DNA from: an uncultured Lentisphaeria bacterium
GTDB taxonomy: Bacteria; Verrucomicrobiota; Lentisphaeria; Victivallales; Victivallaceae
DNA length: 64,000 nucleotides
Direction of reading: 5' to 3'
Assembly: GCA_903863035.1 (NCBI GenBank)
Contig: CAIPAT010000464.1
Span: 23,413-87,412, forward strand
A program made the position numbers and the translations under genes. Below are positions 8,836-18,114 of the stretch, one piece after another. Each line of letters opens with the position of its first letter. Positions within the stretch are counted from its first letter, which is position 1. The notes under the pieces are model-generated. The model was not told where the DNA came from and did no database searches. It saw nothing but the letters and a program-made list of their open reading frames with translations.

Positions 8836-9695
8836 AATCCCCTTTTACCGGGAAATTGCTGGATAAAACATTTTTAGAGCATCTTGAGGATCTGCGGAAA
8901 ATATTAATCCGGATCATTATATGCCTGGCGGTGCTCTTTCCGCTTGCTATGTATTTTGCCTCCGGTCTGATCAAATTTCTGGTGCTTTCATCCTGTCCGG
9001 CGGGCCTGGTATTAAATTACTTTTCGCCGCTGGAGCCGGTCTGGGTCGAAATCAAAACCGCGATGGCGGTATCCATTTTCATTGCATTCCCCTACATCGC
9101 GTTTGAAGTCTGGAGATTTGTTGCGCCGGGCCTGTACAAGCATGAAAAAAACTTTGTGCTGCGGCTGGTTTTCGTAAGCTGGATGTTGTTTATCGTCGGA
9201 GTGTTGTTTTGCTTCCGTTTCATTTTGCCGCTGGTTATGCAATTTTCCATGAGTATGGCGAGTGAGTACCTGCGTCCGATCATAGGGTTGCAAAGTTTTA
9301 TCAGTTTGCTCGCGCTGCTGCTGCTCGGCTTCGGCTTGATGTTTCAGTTTCCCATCGCAATCTTCCTGCTGGTAAAAACCGGTCTGGTCAGGTTGGAGAC
9401 GTTCAAAAAACAGCGTTTTGTAATGATAATAATCATTCTGTTTCTTGCTGCGGTAATTACGCCGACCCCTGACATGCTGACCCAGTTGATCATGGCCGTG
9501 CCGACTTACATCCTTTTTGAATTGAGCTTGCTGATCACCGGCTGGACGGTTAAAGAACCGGTATTGCCGGACGAGGCTGAAGATGATGACGAGCCGCCGG
9601 CTGAACCAGACGAAGACAGCATCGTCAATCCGCTGGTCCGCCATCCGCGCAATAAGCTGAAACAGCGCCGGATACGCTCATTTTCCAAACGATAA
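8832..9695 (+). CDS. tatC: Twin-arginine translocase subunit TatC
   Basis: The 287-residue protein has the TatC hallmarks: an N-terminal HLEDLRK segment, the conserved FSPLEPVWVEIK loop after helix 1, and about six hydrophobic segments, the last near PTYILFELSLLIT. It recognises twin-arginine signal peptides in the inner membrane. The C-terminal tail is unusually acidic (DEAEDDDEPPAEPDEDS) and then basic. It overlaps tatA by 4 bp, so the two are translationally coupled. None of the secreted proteins in this window shows an obvious twin-arginine motif. Confidence 0.95.
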   Translation: MKSPFTGKLLDKTFLEHLEDLRKILIRIIICLAVLFPLAMYFASGLIKFLVLSSCPAGLVLNYFSPLEPVWVEIKTAMAVSIFIAFPYIAFEVWRFVAPGLYKHEKNFVLRLVFVSWMLFIVGVLFCFRFILPLVMQFSMSMASEYLRPIIGLQSFISLLALLLLGFGLMFQFPIAIFLLVKTGLVRLETFKKQRFVMIIIILFLAAVITPTPDMLTQLIMAVPTYILFELSLLITGWTVKEPVLPDEAEDDDEPPAEPDEDSIVNPLVRHPRNKLKQRRIRSFSKR

Positions 9696-9720
9696 TAAAT
9701 AAAAAACTCCAGTTTTAGTG

Positions 9721-9749
9721 TTGCAATTATTTACCCGCGCCATTATAGT
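9721..9749 (+). promoter_or_regulatory. Promoter of the SGNH esterase-like gene
   Basis: TTGCAA (9721-9726), a 17-bp spacer and TATAGT (9744-9749) lie 45 bp upstream of the chosen ATG. A weak AT-rich hairpin (AAAACTCCAGTTTT, 9703-9716) separates it from tatC. Confidence 0.55.
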
Positions 9750-9793
9750 CGTTGTCCGCATTGCCACTTAATATTAAAAAAAGAGGTTCCGAG

Positions 9794-11965
9794 ATGAGAA
9801 AGAACTGGATGATTTTCGCGGGGCTTGCATTGATGTTCGTTATGGCATCAGCGCAGGCGGAAGTAAAAATGCCCAATATCTTCGGCAGCAATATGGTATT
9901 GCAAAGAGAAAAGAATGTTCCGGTATGGGGATGGGCTGCTCCAAACGAAAAAATTACAGTAAAATTCAACGGACAGACCAAAGAGACCGCCGCGAATGAA
10001 TCCGGCAAATGGCAGGTGACGCTCGATCCGATGACTGCGGGCGGGCCTTTCAAACTGGAAGTCAGCGGAACCAGCGCTCTGGCGTTCGACAACGTTTTGG
10101 TCGGTGAAGTCTGGCTCTGTTCCGGACAGTCGAATATGCAGTGGTCGGTTAAAGGGTCACTGGATCCGGAAAAAGAGATCGCGGCAGCCCAATATCCGGA
10201 AATTCGCATAATCCAAATACCCAACGTCATGAACAACCTGCCGCAGGATAATGTCAATGCAGCCTGGAAAATCTGCTCTCCTGAAACAGTTCCGGGTTTT
10301 TCGGCGGCGGCATATTTTTTCGGGCGTGAAATTTATAAATCGCTCAAGATTCCGGTCGGCCTGATCAATTCATCCTGGGGCGGTACAAGGATTGAGCCAT
10401 GGACACCCCCGGTCGGTTTTCAATCGGTGCCTGAACTGAAAGGCATCTCCGCCCAGTTGAATTTGAAGAATCCGGCGTCGGAAGCACACAAAAAGCTGGC
10501 CGGTGAAGCGGCGCAAAAATATGAAGCCTGGCTGGATGTAACGAAAAAATCTATCGCGGCCGATCAATTGCTGAGCGCACCTCCGGTTTTTCCGCCTGAA
10601 CTGCTGCCTTATACCAGCAATCAGCAGCCGACCGTGCTTTATAATGCCATGATCAACCCGCTGGTCCCGTTTGCGCTCCGCGGAGCGATCTGGTATCAGG
10701 GCGAATCTAATCGCGGCGAAGGCATGCTGTATTTCAATAAAATGCAGGCGCTGATCAACGGCTGGCGCACGGTTTTCAATAATAAAGATCTGGCATTCTA
10801 TTTTGTCCAGCTGGCTCCGTATAATTATGGCAATAATCCGCAGGCGCTGCCCGAAATATGCGAAGCTCAGATTGCCGCGCTGTCTATTCCGAATACCGGC
10901 ATGGCGGCGACGATGGACATCGGCAATGTCAAGAACATTCATCCAACCAACAAGCAGGAAGTCGGTCGCCGGCTGGCGCTTCAGGCATTGAATAAAACTT
11001 ACGGACAGAAAGATATTGTCTGCGACTCTCCGCTGTTTGACAGTCTGAAACTTGACGGCGGCAAGGCTGTAATTACTTTTAAGAATGCGGTTGAACTTAA
11101 GACGCGTGACGGCAAAACCACTGACTGGTTTGAAATTGCCGGCGAAGACGGTGTTTTCAAAAAAGCTGATGCCGTTATTGCCAGGAACACCGTGATCCTC
11201 TCGTCATCCGGAGTCGAAAAACCGCTGGCTGTACGTTTCGCCTGGGATCATACCGCCGAGCCGAATCTGGTGAATGAAGCCGGCTTGCCGGCGGCGGCCT
11301 TCCGTGCCGGTAAACTGCCGGAAACCGGCAAGCTGTTGTCTCTGGTTCCGGAAGCCAAAGACTTTAAACTGGTATATGCGGTCAATCCGGTCAATCCGCA
11401 AATGGCCGGACAGAAAATAGTGTACGCAATTGATAAACGCCGTGAAATTGCCGGTGAAATCAGTCGCGTTGCTTACTATCTTGAGTTGAGCAAAGCCGAC
11501 GGCAGCAGTGATTATATCTTTGTCGCGATGGATCCGTTCACTCAGGATATCAACCTGATCGGAGTGCCGGATATTGATTCAAAAGCGAAATTCCAGCAGA
11601 AAATATCCAATCTGATGGTCAAATCGAATGTTGCCGGAATCAAAAACGGTATATTCGCAGAAGGCGGCAATATGGAATTCTGGGGAACCAACTATGGTGC
11701 GCCGAATGCAGCGAATGTTCCCGGCGCATCTTCTGAAGCTTTCGACTTCGGTGATCAGGTCGCTGATAGCGGCGATTACGGCTCAATGCAGATTCATAAT
11801 TACGCGGAAAAACAAACCTTGTTCGCGTTTAATCACTGGGTTGCCGGTCAGAGCGCTGACCTTGGAATCGGCAACGCGCCTGCTGCCAACAAGGACTGGA
11901 CCTTTGCCGCGAATGCCGGCAAATATGCAGGCGGCAAACTGCTGATATTAGTCCAGAACAAATAA
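9794..11965 (+). CDS. Secreted sialate O-acetylesterase-like SGNH hydrolase
   Basis: The start at 9794 (MRKNWMIF) follows AGAGG and gives a clean signal peptide ending ASAQA; an upstream alternative start at 9752 would precede it with fourteen residues unlike a leader. The mature protein opens with MPNIFGSNMVLQR, the usual start of the sialate O-acetylesterase family, followed by a beta domain. Block I is LCSGQSNMQW with catalytic Ser at 113; WYQGESN near 303 and DIGN...IHP near 380 are the later SGNH blocks. About 200 C-terminal residues after the esterase core (from about 510) are an extra beta-rich domain I do not recognise. It probably removes acetyl groups from glycans outside the cytoplasm. 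It is monocistronic, with its own promoter and terminator. Confidence 0.88.
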   Translation: MRKNWMIFAGLALMFVMASAQAEVKMPNIFGSNMVLQREKNVPVWGWAAPNEKITVKFNGQTKETAANESGKWQVTLDPMTAGGPFKLEVSGTSALAFDNVLVGEVWLCSGQSNMQWSVKGSLDPEKEIAAAQYPEIRIIQIPNVMNNLPQDNVNAAWKICSPETVPGFSAAAYFFGREIYKSLKIPVGLINSSWGGTRIEPWTPPVGFQSVPELKGISAQLNLKNPASEAHKKLAGEAAQKYEAWLDVTKKSIAADQLLSAPPVFPPELLPYTSNQQPTVLYNAMINPLVPFALRGAIWYQGESNRGEGMLYFNKMQALINGWRTVFNNKDLAFYFVQLAPYNYGNNPQALPEICEAQIAALSIPNTGMAATMDIGNVKNIHPTNKQEVGRRLALQALNKTYGQKDIVCDSPLFDSLKLDGGKAVITFKNAVELKTRDGKTTDWFEIAGEDGVFKKADAVIARNTVILSSSGVEKPLAVRFAWDHTAEPNLVNEAGLPAAAFRAGKLPETGKLLSLVPEAKDFKLVYAVNPVNPQMAGQKIVYAIDKRREIAGEISRVAYYLELSKADGSSDYIFVAMDPFTQDINLIGVPDIDSKAKFQQKISNLMVKSNVAGIKNGIFAEGGNMEFWGTNYGAPNAANVPGASSEAFDFGDQVADSGDYGSMQIHNYAEKQTLFAFNHWVAGQSADLGIGNAPAANKDWTFAANAGKYAGGKLLILVQNK

Positions 11966-11990
11966 TTAGAATATTTCATAAAACTAAAAT

Positions 11991-12015
11991 GGCTTCCATC
12001 GCGGAAGCCTTTTTT
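11991..12015 (+). terminator. Rho-independent terminator after the SGNH gene
   Basis: GGCTTCC-ATCGC-GGAAGCC forms a 7-bp GC-rich stem followed by TTTTTT, 25 bp after the stop codon. Confidence 0.9.
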
Positions 12016-12110
12016 ATGCTTTGTGCGCCCGACTAACATTATACTCTACACGGCTGAAAATTTAACATAGATTGCGAAGATTTTGATGGGTTCGTATCAC
12101 TTGTCGTCGT

Positions 12111-12240
12111 CGGCCCGCCGGACGTGATCCAACGGTCCAGCAGTCGCGGGATTGGTCGCCGGAACGGCGAAATCAATAATGCCGCTGCGGAGAGCGGCGT
12201 TCCCGGGTTTTCCTTCACTCTCCCGCGCCTGCGGGGTTCT
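12111..12240 (+). repeat. Intergenic hairpin-rich repeat, short copy (R1)
   Basis: This stretch shares long blocks with the copies at 12616-12920 and 14941-15240: GTGATCCAACGGTCC, CAGTCGCGGGATTGGTCGCC and GAGAGCGGCGTTCCC. The rest of 12016-13027 contains no supportable gene, only pieces of the same repeat vocabulary (for example CATCCCTGTTAAA and GGCTATGCCGCGCT). Confidence 0.75.
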
Positions 12241-12615
12241 TATCCTGCATATCCTGTTCATCCCTGTTAAACCTGGCTATGCCGCGCTGTGTTTATCCGT
12301 ACTACTATTCGTCGTCGTCTTTTTTTTAGAAAGATTTTTCATGCAGCCATTACATAAGTTTCTAATTATGAACATGAAAAATGCTCAGCAATGCAGTGGA
12401 AAAATTTCGTCACTTTAGTCGTCAAATTGAAGTTCCGGAGGAGGGATGCAAGGGGGAACCTGACTTCCGCGCAATTGCGCCGTTTGGGCATATCTTCCGC
12501 GTCAGCTTCGCCTTGCAGTATGTTTATACAGCATCGGTTTGCTTTCTTGAATCTACGCCCAAGCCTTCGCATTGACGAAAGTCAGGAGGAACTGTCCGTC
12601 CCGCAGTCACGGGAC

Positions 12616-12920
12616 TGCAAACAAAAAATTGTTTCCCTTGCTCGCCACCGGCGGCCCGCCGGGCGTGATCCAACGGTCCCGCAGTCGCGGGATTGGTCGC
12701 CAAAGGCGAAATGCTTTAAAGCCGCTGCGGAGAGCGGCGTTCCCGGATTTTCCTTCATGCATCTTCATGCACTTCATGGTGAAGCTGTATTTGTCTTTAC
12801 TCCGTGTACTCTGCAGCCTTCCCGCAGTCGCGGGATAAAACTGTATTGTCTTTTTTTCGTGAGTTTTCGTGCTTTTCGTGGTTAAAGTGTATTTTTTGGT
12901 TGCGGCTATGCCGCGCTAAG
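12616..12920 (+). repeat. Intergenic hairpin-rich repeat, long copy (R2)
   Basis: About 305 bp that recur in inverted orientation at 14941-15240. It is a chain of small palindromes (CCCGCAGTCGCGGG, GCCGCTGCGGAGAGCGGC) and short words such as TTTTCGTGGTTAA and GGTTGCGGCTATGCCGCGC. ORFs crossing it are frequent but do not resemble proteins. Confidence 0.8.
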
Positions 12921-13027
12921 CAATTAGTGGACAACATTTTCCCGTTTTTTAAACATCTGCGTCCATCTGCGTCATCTGTGGATAATTCCGTTCTGTCTTC
13001 TGGACTTTCCTGTCTTGGAATCCCAGT

Positions 13028-14428
13028 TCAACTTTTCCGGCGGAAACGCGCGGCGAACATCGCGTCGCAGTTGCCGTCCCAGGGGAACACCTGGACGGTG
13101 CCGTCAGTTTGCTCGCCATTCATCGGATTGGAGAAACTCTCAAGCGTGTATTCCGGATTTTCCGCCAGAAACTTTTCGACTACACCGGTATTTTCGCCGG
13201 CGAAGATCGAACAGGTGGCATAAACCAGCACTCCGCCTTTTTTCACTCCGGATGAAGCATTGGTCAGGATGCGGAGCTGAAGTTCCGCCATTTCAGTGAT
13301 TTCATCTTGAGATGTAGTCCAGCGGGCGTCGGGATTGCGCCGCCAGGTGCCGGAGCAGCTGCAGGGCGAATCTACCAGCACCCCGTCAAAATTTTCCTGC
13401 TGTTTCTTGCGCAGCGCTTTGCCGTCCCATTCCTTGCACATGATATTCGGGAAGCTGGCGCGGCGGGCTCGTTTGCGCAGATCGTCAAGTTTGTATTCGC
13501 GGATATCGGTGGCAATGACACTGCCTTTGCGCTGCATAATATCGGCAAGCTGAAGAGTTTTGCCGCCGGCTCCGGCACAGGCGTCCCACCATCTTTCGCC
13601 GGGTTTCGGCGAGCAGGTGAGCCCGATGACCTGGGAGGCCAGATCCTGCACCTCAAACAGACCGTTGCGGAACTCTTCAAGCGAATATAAATTCACCTTG
13701 GCGTTTTCCACGCAAATAGCCTGCTGTATATTCGAATGGCGCTGAATGCTCAAGCCGTGATTCTTCAATTTTCTGATCAGATTGTCGATATCGTCACATT
13801 GAGCGCGGAGCCACATCGGCGGACGCTGCTGAAACCATTTGATCAGTTCAAGATTATTGACGCCCTGCGGCAGAAACGGATAAACCCATTCCGGCAGCAA
13901 TTCTTCAACGCTGGCAGGAGTGACATTCTTGAAATCAGCGGCCTGGGCGAGTGCGGCGATAACTCCGGGAATCAGCAGATCAAGGCTGCTGTAACGGTCA
14001 AGGCCGGAACGGCGCAAGTTGCTGAACTCGAAATTCAGTTCATCTTCCCACACGGCGGCGGCCTCTGGCAGTTCGCGGCGCTCCAGAATCCAGGCTCCTA
14101 GAAAAATGGCGGCAAATGTTTTATCCGGAATATCCCATGCCGGGTTGTGGGTTTGGATTTCTATTTCCACATGCTTTTTCTCCAATTCTTCCAGCAATGC
14201 CGGTTTCAGCAGCTTGCGGAGGACGCCCCACCAACGGAAGACCGCGAAAATCGATTCGCTGATCAACTGCCGGTCCCGTGAACCGTATTTATGGTTGGAA
14301 CGTAAAAAAGCGGAAAGTATCCGGTCGGCCGGCCGGTGTTCGATTAATACCGACTGGAATACTTCCGTCAGCGCGTCACGGCAGGCTCTGGCCTGGGATT
14401 TGAGTCTTAATGTTGGAATCTGCGACAT
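13028..14428 (-). CDS. rsmB: 16S rRNA m5C methyltransferase, RsmB/NOL1-NOP2-Sun family
   Basis: The 466-residue protein has an N-terminal helical region resembling the NusB-like/RsmB extension and a Rossmann methyltransferase domain. SAM-binding motif I is DACAGAGGKTL (near 282), motif IV is DSPCSCSG with the release cysteine (near 352), and motif VI is YATCS with the catalytic cysteine (near 402). It should transfer a methyl group from SAM to C5 of a cytosine in rRNA; RsmB (C967) is the best guess, though other RsmB/RsmF-like rRNA methyltransferases are possible. It stands alone between inverted repeats, unrelated to the sugar genes around it. Confidence 0.88.
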   Translation of the reverse strand: MSQIPTLRLKSQARACRDALTEVFQSVLIEHRPADRILSAFLRSNHKYGSRDRQLISESIFAVFRWWGVLRKLLKPALLEELEKKHVEIEIQTHNPAWDIPDKTFAAIFLGAWILERRELPEAAAVWEDELNFEFSNLRRSGLDRYSSLDLLIPGVIAALAQAADFKNVTPASVEELLPEWVYPFLPQGVNNLELIKWFQQRPPMWLRAQCDDIDNLIRKLKNHGLSIQRHSNIQQAICVENAKVNLYSLEEFRNGLFEVQDLASQVIGLTCSPKPGERWWDACAGAGGKTLQLADIMQRKGSVIATDIREYKLDDLRKRARRASFPNIMCKEWDGKALRKKQQENFDGVLVDSPCSCSGTWRRNPDARWTTSQDEITEMAELQLRILTNASSGVKKGGVLVYATCSIFAGENTGVVEKFLAENPEYTLESFSNPMNGEQTDGTVQVFPWDGNCDAMFAARFRRKS

Positions 14429-14535
14429 TATATAAAGCTATCCTGTTCAAAATTTTAAATCGTAAAACGTCCTTTAAAAGATAGCCTCTTTATGCCAAAA
14501 TTACAGAGTAAGTTTGAAAATGTTCCGGTTTTAGC

Positions 14536-14704
14536 CAAACTGGATTATTCATAAAATAAGGATGAAAGACGAAAATATGCTCAAAAAGAAAGATTTTGGC
14601 GATGCCGCAGTCGTAGCAGCGCTACGGCGAGGACATCGGCAAAGACTTTACTTTGAGCAGATTGCAGTATTTCGCCATAAGTTTATGAATTATTCAGGTT
14701 AAAC
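14536..14704. repeat. Long imperfect inverted repeat (about 75-bp arms)
   Basis: The left arm starting near ACTGGATTATTCATAAA pairs with the right arm ending near TTTATGAATTATTCAGGTT. Pairing continues inward through TATGCTCAAA / TTTGAGCAG, GATTTTGGCGATG / CATCGGCAAAGAC and CGTAGC / GCTACG, around a 3-base loop near 14618-14620. No ORF fits. It could be a miniature mobile element or a structured RNA; nothing here decides. Confidence 0.7.
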
Positions 14705-14940
14705 TTGATCTAATAGAAATTCTATTTTAACAGGGATATACAGGAATCTGGAAGTTCTAAAATTCTAAAGTGCGGGAATTCTAAAGTGCGGGAAGACTTG
14801 GAGACACGAAAAAAGGCCAATACAGTCTCCTCATGAAGAACATGAAGGGAGTGAAGTTAAAACCCGGGAGCGCCGGTCGTCTGAACGGGATTCCTGGGTA
14901 GGGTCAGCCGTCCCGGCAGACCGTCTTTATGTTTCTACCA

Positions 14941-15240
14941 CGAAAAGCTTAGCGCGGCATAGCCGCAACCAAAAGAAACTGTTAAATACACCTTAACCAC
15001 GAAAGGCATCCCGCAGTCGCTGGACTAACCTTAGAGTTAGCAGGACACGAAAAAGAACAAATACACTTCATCCCGCAGGCGCGGGAGCATGAAGTGAATG
15101 AAGCTAAACCCTGGGAACGCCGCTCGCCGCAGCGGCTTTATGCCTTTCGCCTTTGGCGACCAATCCCGCGACTGCGGGACCGTTGGATCACGCCAGGCGG
15201 GCGCCGGTGGCAAGTAATGGGAAACAATTATTTGTTTGCA
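14941..15240 (-). repeat. Intergenic hairpin-rich repeat, inverted copy (R3)
   Basis: Read on the minus strand this follows the copy at 12616-12920 almost throughout, from TGCAAACAAATAATTGTTTCCC to GGTTGCGGCTATGCCGCGC with small insertions. The gap 14705-14940 holds further repeat words, including a tandem duplication of ATTCTAAAGTGCGGGA near 14762. No gene is seen between 14429 and 15405. Confidence 0.8.
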
Positions 15241-15405
15241 CCTTAGCGGGATCTGTCCACTTTATTATCATTTTTTAATGCATATGTTAAATTTGTAATT
15301 ACGCACCAAGGCAATTGACTCATTTTTTCTGAATTTAGTTTACGCAATATCGATTCGACTTTCAAGAGTAACCAGATATTTTCCCATATCCACTGTATAC
15401 CAGAT

Positions 15406-16224
15406 TTAATTAGTGCAAGTAAGTTTTCCAGCCGGCAGCTCAAGAGAATTATCCCCAACCTCCAGCCAGACCGACAGCACACTGGGATTGAATACCATCG
15501 AACAGTCAGCCGAAAAGCGCAGCCGCTGCAAGGCTTCAACGTAATCAAAGATTTCAATATTGGTTGCGAACCAGATGGAAGCCGTAGTTGCCTGCATCAT
15601 TTCACTGAAGCTTTCGATAATTTTCCAGTTATTGAGGCGTTCAAATTCAAACGAGTGTCCCCAGGCATAAAACAGGGAAAACGGATGCTTGCCGGCAATA
15701 AATTTTTCTGCCATAGGGAGGAAGTCATCATCTGCATGGCGGCATGTCGGGTTCCAGGCCAGCCAATTTTCCGGCAGCGTCCATTGTCTGCCGCTAAAGG
15801 TGGTTCGCGAATAGGCAATACCAAGCATAGCGGCAATTTCACGGGCGGTCTGATTATGCATTCCCATGGAATAGGAAAGCCCGCGTACCGGATAGTTCAC
15901 GATACTTTCCAGCTTAAGCCGGTCAGCTAATATTTCATGAATTATTTTTGCAGGCGGGACACGGTCAATAAAGGGGTGATTATAGAAATGGCAGGCTACT
16001 TCATGGCCGGCATAAAGGCCTTTAACTTCATCTGCCGCGATCCGGTTGCCCTTGTCCAATCCGCCGGAATTGATATGGAAAGTACTTTTAAGGCCGTAAC
16101 GGTTAAATATAGCAACCAGTTGCCGGTCATCCACCGCTCCGTCGTCATAGCTTAAGGTCACTGCCTTGCTTCTGCCGCCAGGGAAAAGATAATGGACAGG
16201 AACATTTGTTAATGCATTCAACAT
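15406..16224 (-). CDS. Polysaccharide deacetylase (carbohydrate esterase 4-like)
   Basis: The frame extends upstream into the previous gene, but the ATG at 16224 (MLNALTNVPVH) lies 4 bp after that gene's stop and gives 272 residues. The NodB fold shows SYDDGAVDD (D-D pair near 26, the catalytic base and metal-binding Asp) and HEVACHFYNHPF (H-x3-5-H metal ligands near 75), followed by RGLSYSMG. It should remove acetyl groups from N- or O-acetylated sugars. There is no signal peptide, so it probably works on imported fragments. It is the last of the eleven genes of the 29157-15406 operon. Confidence 0.85.
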   Translation of the reverse strand: MLNALTNVPVHYLFPGGRSKAVTLSYDDGAVDDRQLVAIFNRYGLKSTFHINSGGLDKGNRIAADEVKGLYAGHEVACHFYNHPFIDRVPPAKIIHEILADRLKLESIVNYPVRGLSYSMGMHNQTAREIAAMLGIAYSRTTFSGRQWTLPENWLAWNPTCRHADDDFLPMAEKFIAGKHPFSLFYAWGHSFEFERLNNWKIIESFSEMMQATTASIWFATNIEIFDYVEALQRLRFSADCSMVFNPSVLSVWLEVGDNSLELPAGKLTCTN

Positions 16225-16228
16225 TTTA

Positions 16229-18103
16229 TTATTTGCCCCCGGCAATTTGCTTCTTAAGTTCCATGTAGTCCATGGTGCGGAAATAGACTTGATTGGCGCG
16301 CCACGGTTCCAGGGTATCATAACGCTGACAATTTCGCAGCGAACGGCTGAAATCAATGGATGAAGTTGGAAGCTCCAGCATATCCTCCCGCTGTTTTTCT
16401 GTTGCTTGAATTGCCTTGTCCATTAATATCATCATCTCCGCTACCAACCGCCCGGTTGAATCTGCATTATCCGGATTCTGCCAGGCGTAATAACGCATGG
16501 CTGCGCGACAGGCGTAATAATATTCCTCGGCTTGATGGCGGCATAATCTGGCGCTGACCACAATCCAGTTCAGCTCCCCTTGAACCTCTATTGCAATCTG
16601 ACTTTTTACAGATTCTAAAAGTTCAATAGCCCGGTCGCAATTGGCCAGCCAGCGGTCAATCAGCGTGAACGGATCAATGCCGGAGGTAAACAACTTGCCG
16701 ATCATAGTTTCATCCCAATGATGTTTGCTGAAATATTTAACATAATCCGCCAACTGGCCGACATCTCCCCGGATCCAGTCATCCACTACACGCCCGATTT
16801 TAGCCTGCGGCATGGATACAGGATGAATCATACTGAATGTATAGCCTTCGCCTCCGAGTATGACTAACTTGGTAATATTGAGCACAAAATCGCTATATAG
16901 TTCAACCGCTTCCCGGATGACTGACGCAGCGTTCCCAAATTTATTTTTATAAGCGGAGCCCGGGTTATATGAGGATTCCGGATGTTGTATGGCATTGGCG
17001 AAACATTCAAGGTTCAAATGCTGGAGGAAGCCCGGGATGCCGGCAGTTCCCCAGTCATTGTTTTGATGCGACACCAGAGAACTCACTCCCAGATCACGAC
17101 AGGTCTGAACCAGTTTTTCAAAATAATCCGGGCGATGCCATTGCACCGGACCGGCATTTTCGCCCCAGAGTTCCTTTGAAACCCACATCTCATAACCATC
17201 GTCTATCCATTCTTTGATAATCGGATCAGGTCCGGTATCAACACAGTCAAACCAGTGATATTTAGACATGTACGGCAGATCTTTTGGATAGAAGTCAGCT
17301 TTGGTCTTACCTTCAGGAAAGTCTCCTTTAATATACCACAGCCGCATGACTCCAAGTTTCTTGTGCTCTTTCATGTTTTGATTGAACGCATGGGTGAAAT
17401 CACCGGTTACTTCATGGCAGCGTTTGTTTCTGCCCGCAAACAAATCTTTGACCGGACGGTCGGACAAGCCTGTACACGCTTCGCAAAGGCAGAACTGGTT
17501 TTCCCCGGGTGTCTGGAGCAACCCGTGGAGTTCAGGAAATTTGGAGAAGAGTTCATCCCAGCAGCTCAGCATGAATTGCTTATATACCGGTTCCCGCCAG
17601 CACAGGTTGCCGTAAAGCACGCCTAAACGGTCGGCAATTGCGCGGACGTTACCCATATCCATTGGATCAACAAGCATGCGGTCGCCGTTGAGACGCCATT
17701 TACGATGCAGTTCGTCATGGTGTTCGACGAATTTCTTTGGCGCCATAAAATTGTACTGATGAAGCATTATCTTTATTCCGGCATTTACGGCATAATCAAG
17801 AATGGCTTTTACTGTTTGCTGATTGCGGTGGACAAAATCCGGGCTGAATGTCCTGGCTTCCGGGAATTTGTCAAAATCCAAGAGGTAATGATATCCCCAA
17901 CCAAGGAGGACACGATCTTTGAAGTGCGGTTGTATTTGAGTGATGATCAGATTAAAACCTTTATCACGGTGGTAATCAATAATTTTTTTCCAGGCAGCTA
18001 CGGTGTCCATGCCGTAAATTTCATATCCCGCCCATGGTCCTGGCATCGGTTCCAGCAGAGAAGGCGAATGCCACCAGCTTCCATTGTATTCAAATTGTTT
18101 CAT
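16229..18103 (-). CDS. Cytoplasmic TIM-barrel protein, glycoside-hydrolase-like (family unassigned)
   Basis: The 624-residue product has no signal peptide. The N-terminal half reads as a (beta/alpha)8 barrel (DKGFNLIITQIQPHF, NAGIKIMLHQYNFMAP, LMQTPGEN-like strand LLQTPGENQFCLCEACTG). The CLCEAC cysteine cluster near residue 205-212 resembles that seen in GH20/GH67-like and DUF4838-type barrels. The C-terminal half is helical and tryptophan/tyrosine rich. GAAAGGGAAA precedes the ATG. It lies 11 bp after the UroD-like gene and 4 bp before the deacetylase. A glycosidase role is inferred from context and fold; catalytic residues cannot be named. Confidence 0.6.
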   Translation of the reverse strand: MKQFEYNGSWWHSPSLLEPMPGPWAGYEIYGMDTVAAWKKIIDYHRDKGFNLIITQIQPHFKDRVLLGWGYHYLLDFDKFPEARTFSPDFVHRNQQTVKAILDYAVNAGIKIMLHQYNFMAPKKFVEHHDELHRKWRLNGDRMLVDPMDMGNVRAIADRLGVLYGNLCWREPVYKQFMLSCWDELFSKFPELHGLLQTPGENQFCLCEACTGLSDRPVKDLFAGRNKRCHEVTGDFTHAFNQNMKEHKKLGVMRLWYIKGDFPEGKTKADFYPKDLPYMSKYHWFDCVDTGPDPIIKEWIDDGYEMWVSKELWGENAGPVQWHRPDYFEKLVQTCRDLGVSSLVSHQNNDWGTAGIPGFLQHLNLECFANAIQHPESSYNPGSAYKNKFGNAASVIREAVELYSDFVLNITKLVILGGEGYTFSMIHPVSMPQAKIGRVVDDWIRGDVGQLADYVKYFSKHHWDETMIGKLFTSGIDPFTLIDRWLANCDRAIELLESVKSQIAIEVQGELNWIVVSARLCRHQAEEYYYACRAAMRYYAWQNPDNADSTGRLVAEMMILMDKAIQATEKQREDMLELPTSSIDFSRSLRNCQRYDTLEPWRANQVYFRTMDYMELKKQIAGGK

Positions 18104-18114
18104 GATTTCCCTTT

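Noticed and set aside
9012..9644. A 210-residue ORF opposite tatC
   Set aside because: It is antisense to a well-supported gene and rich in Gln/His/Arg as expected from reversed hydrophobic codons.
12391..12885. ORFs of 60-160 residues in the 12-13 kb gap
   Set aside because: They run across the dispersed hairpin repeats in several frames; composition is repeat-driven and not protein-like.
12616..15240. Composite transposon carrying rsmB
   Set aside because: The inverted repeats contain no transposase and no target duplication was seen; their words also occur elsewhere as ordinary intergenic repeats.
15243..15557. A 104-residue minus-strand ORF
   Set aside because: It overlaps the end of the deacetylase gene in another frame, has no ribosome binding site and no protein-like pattern.
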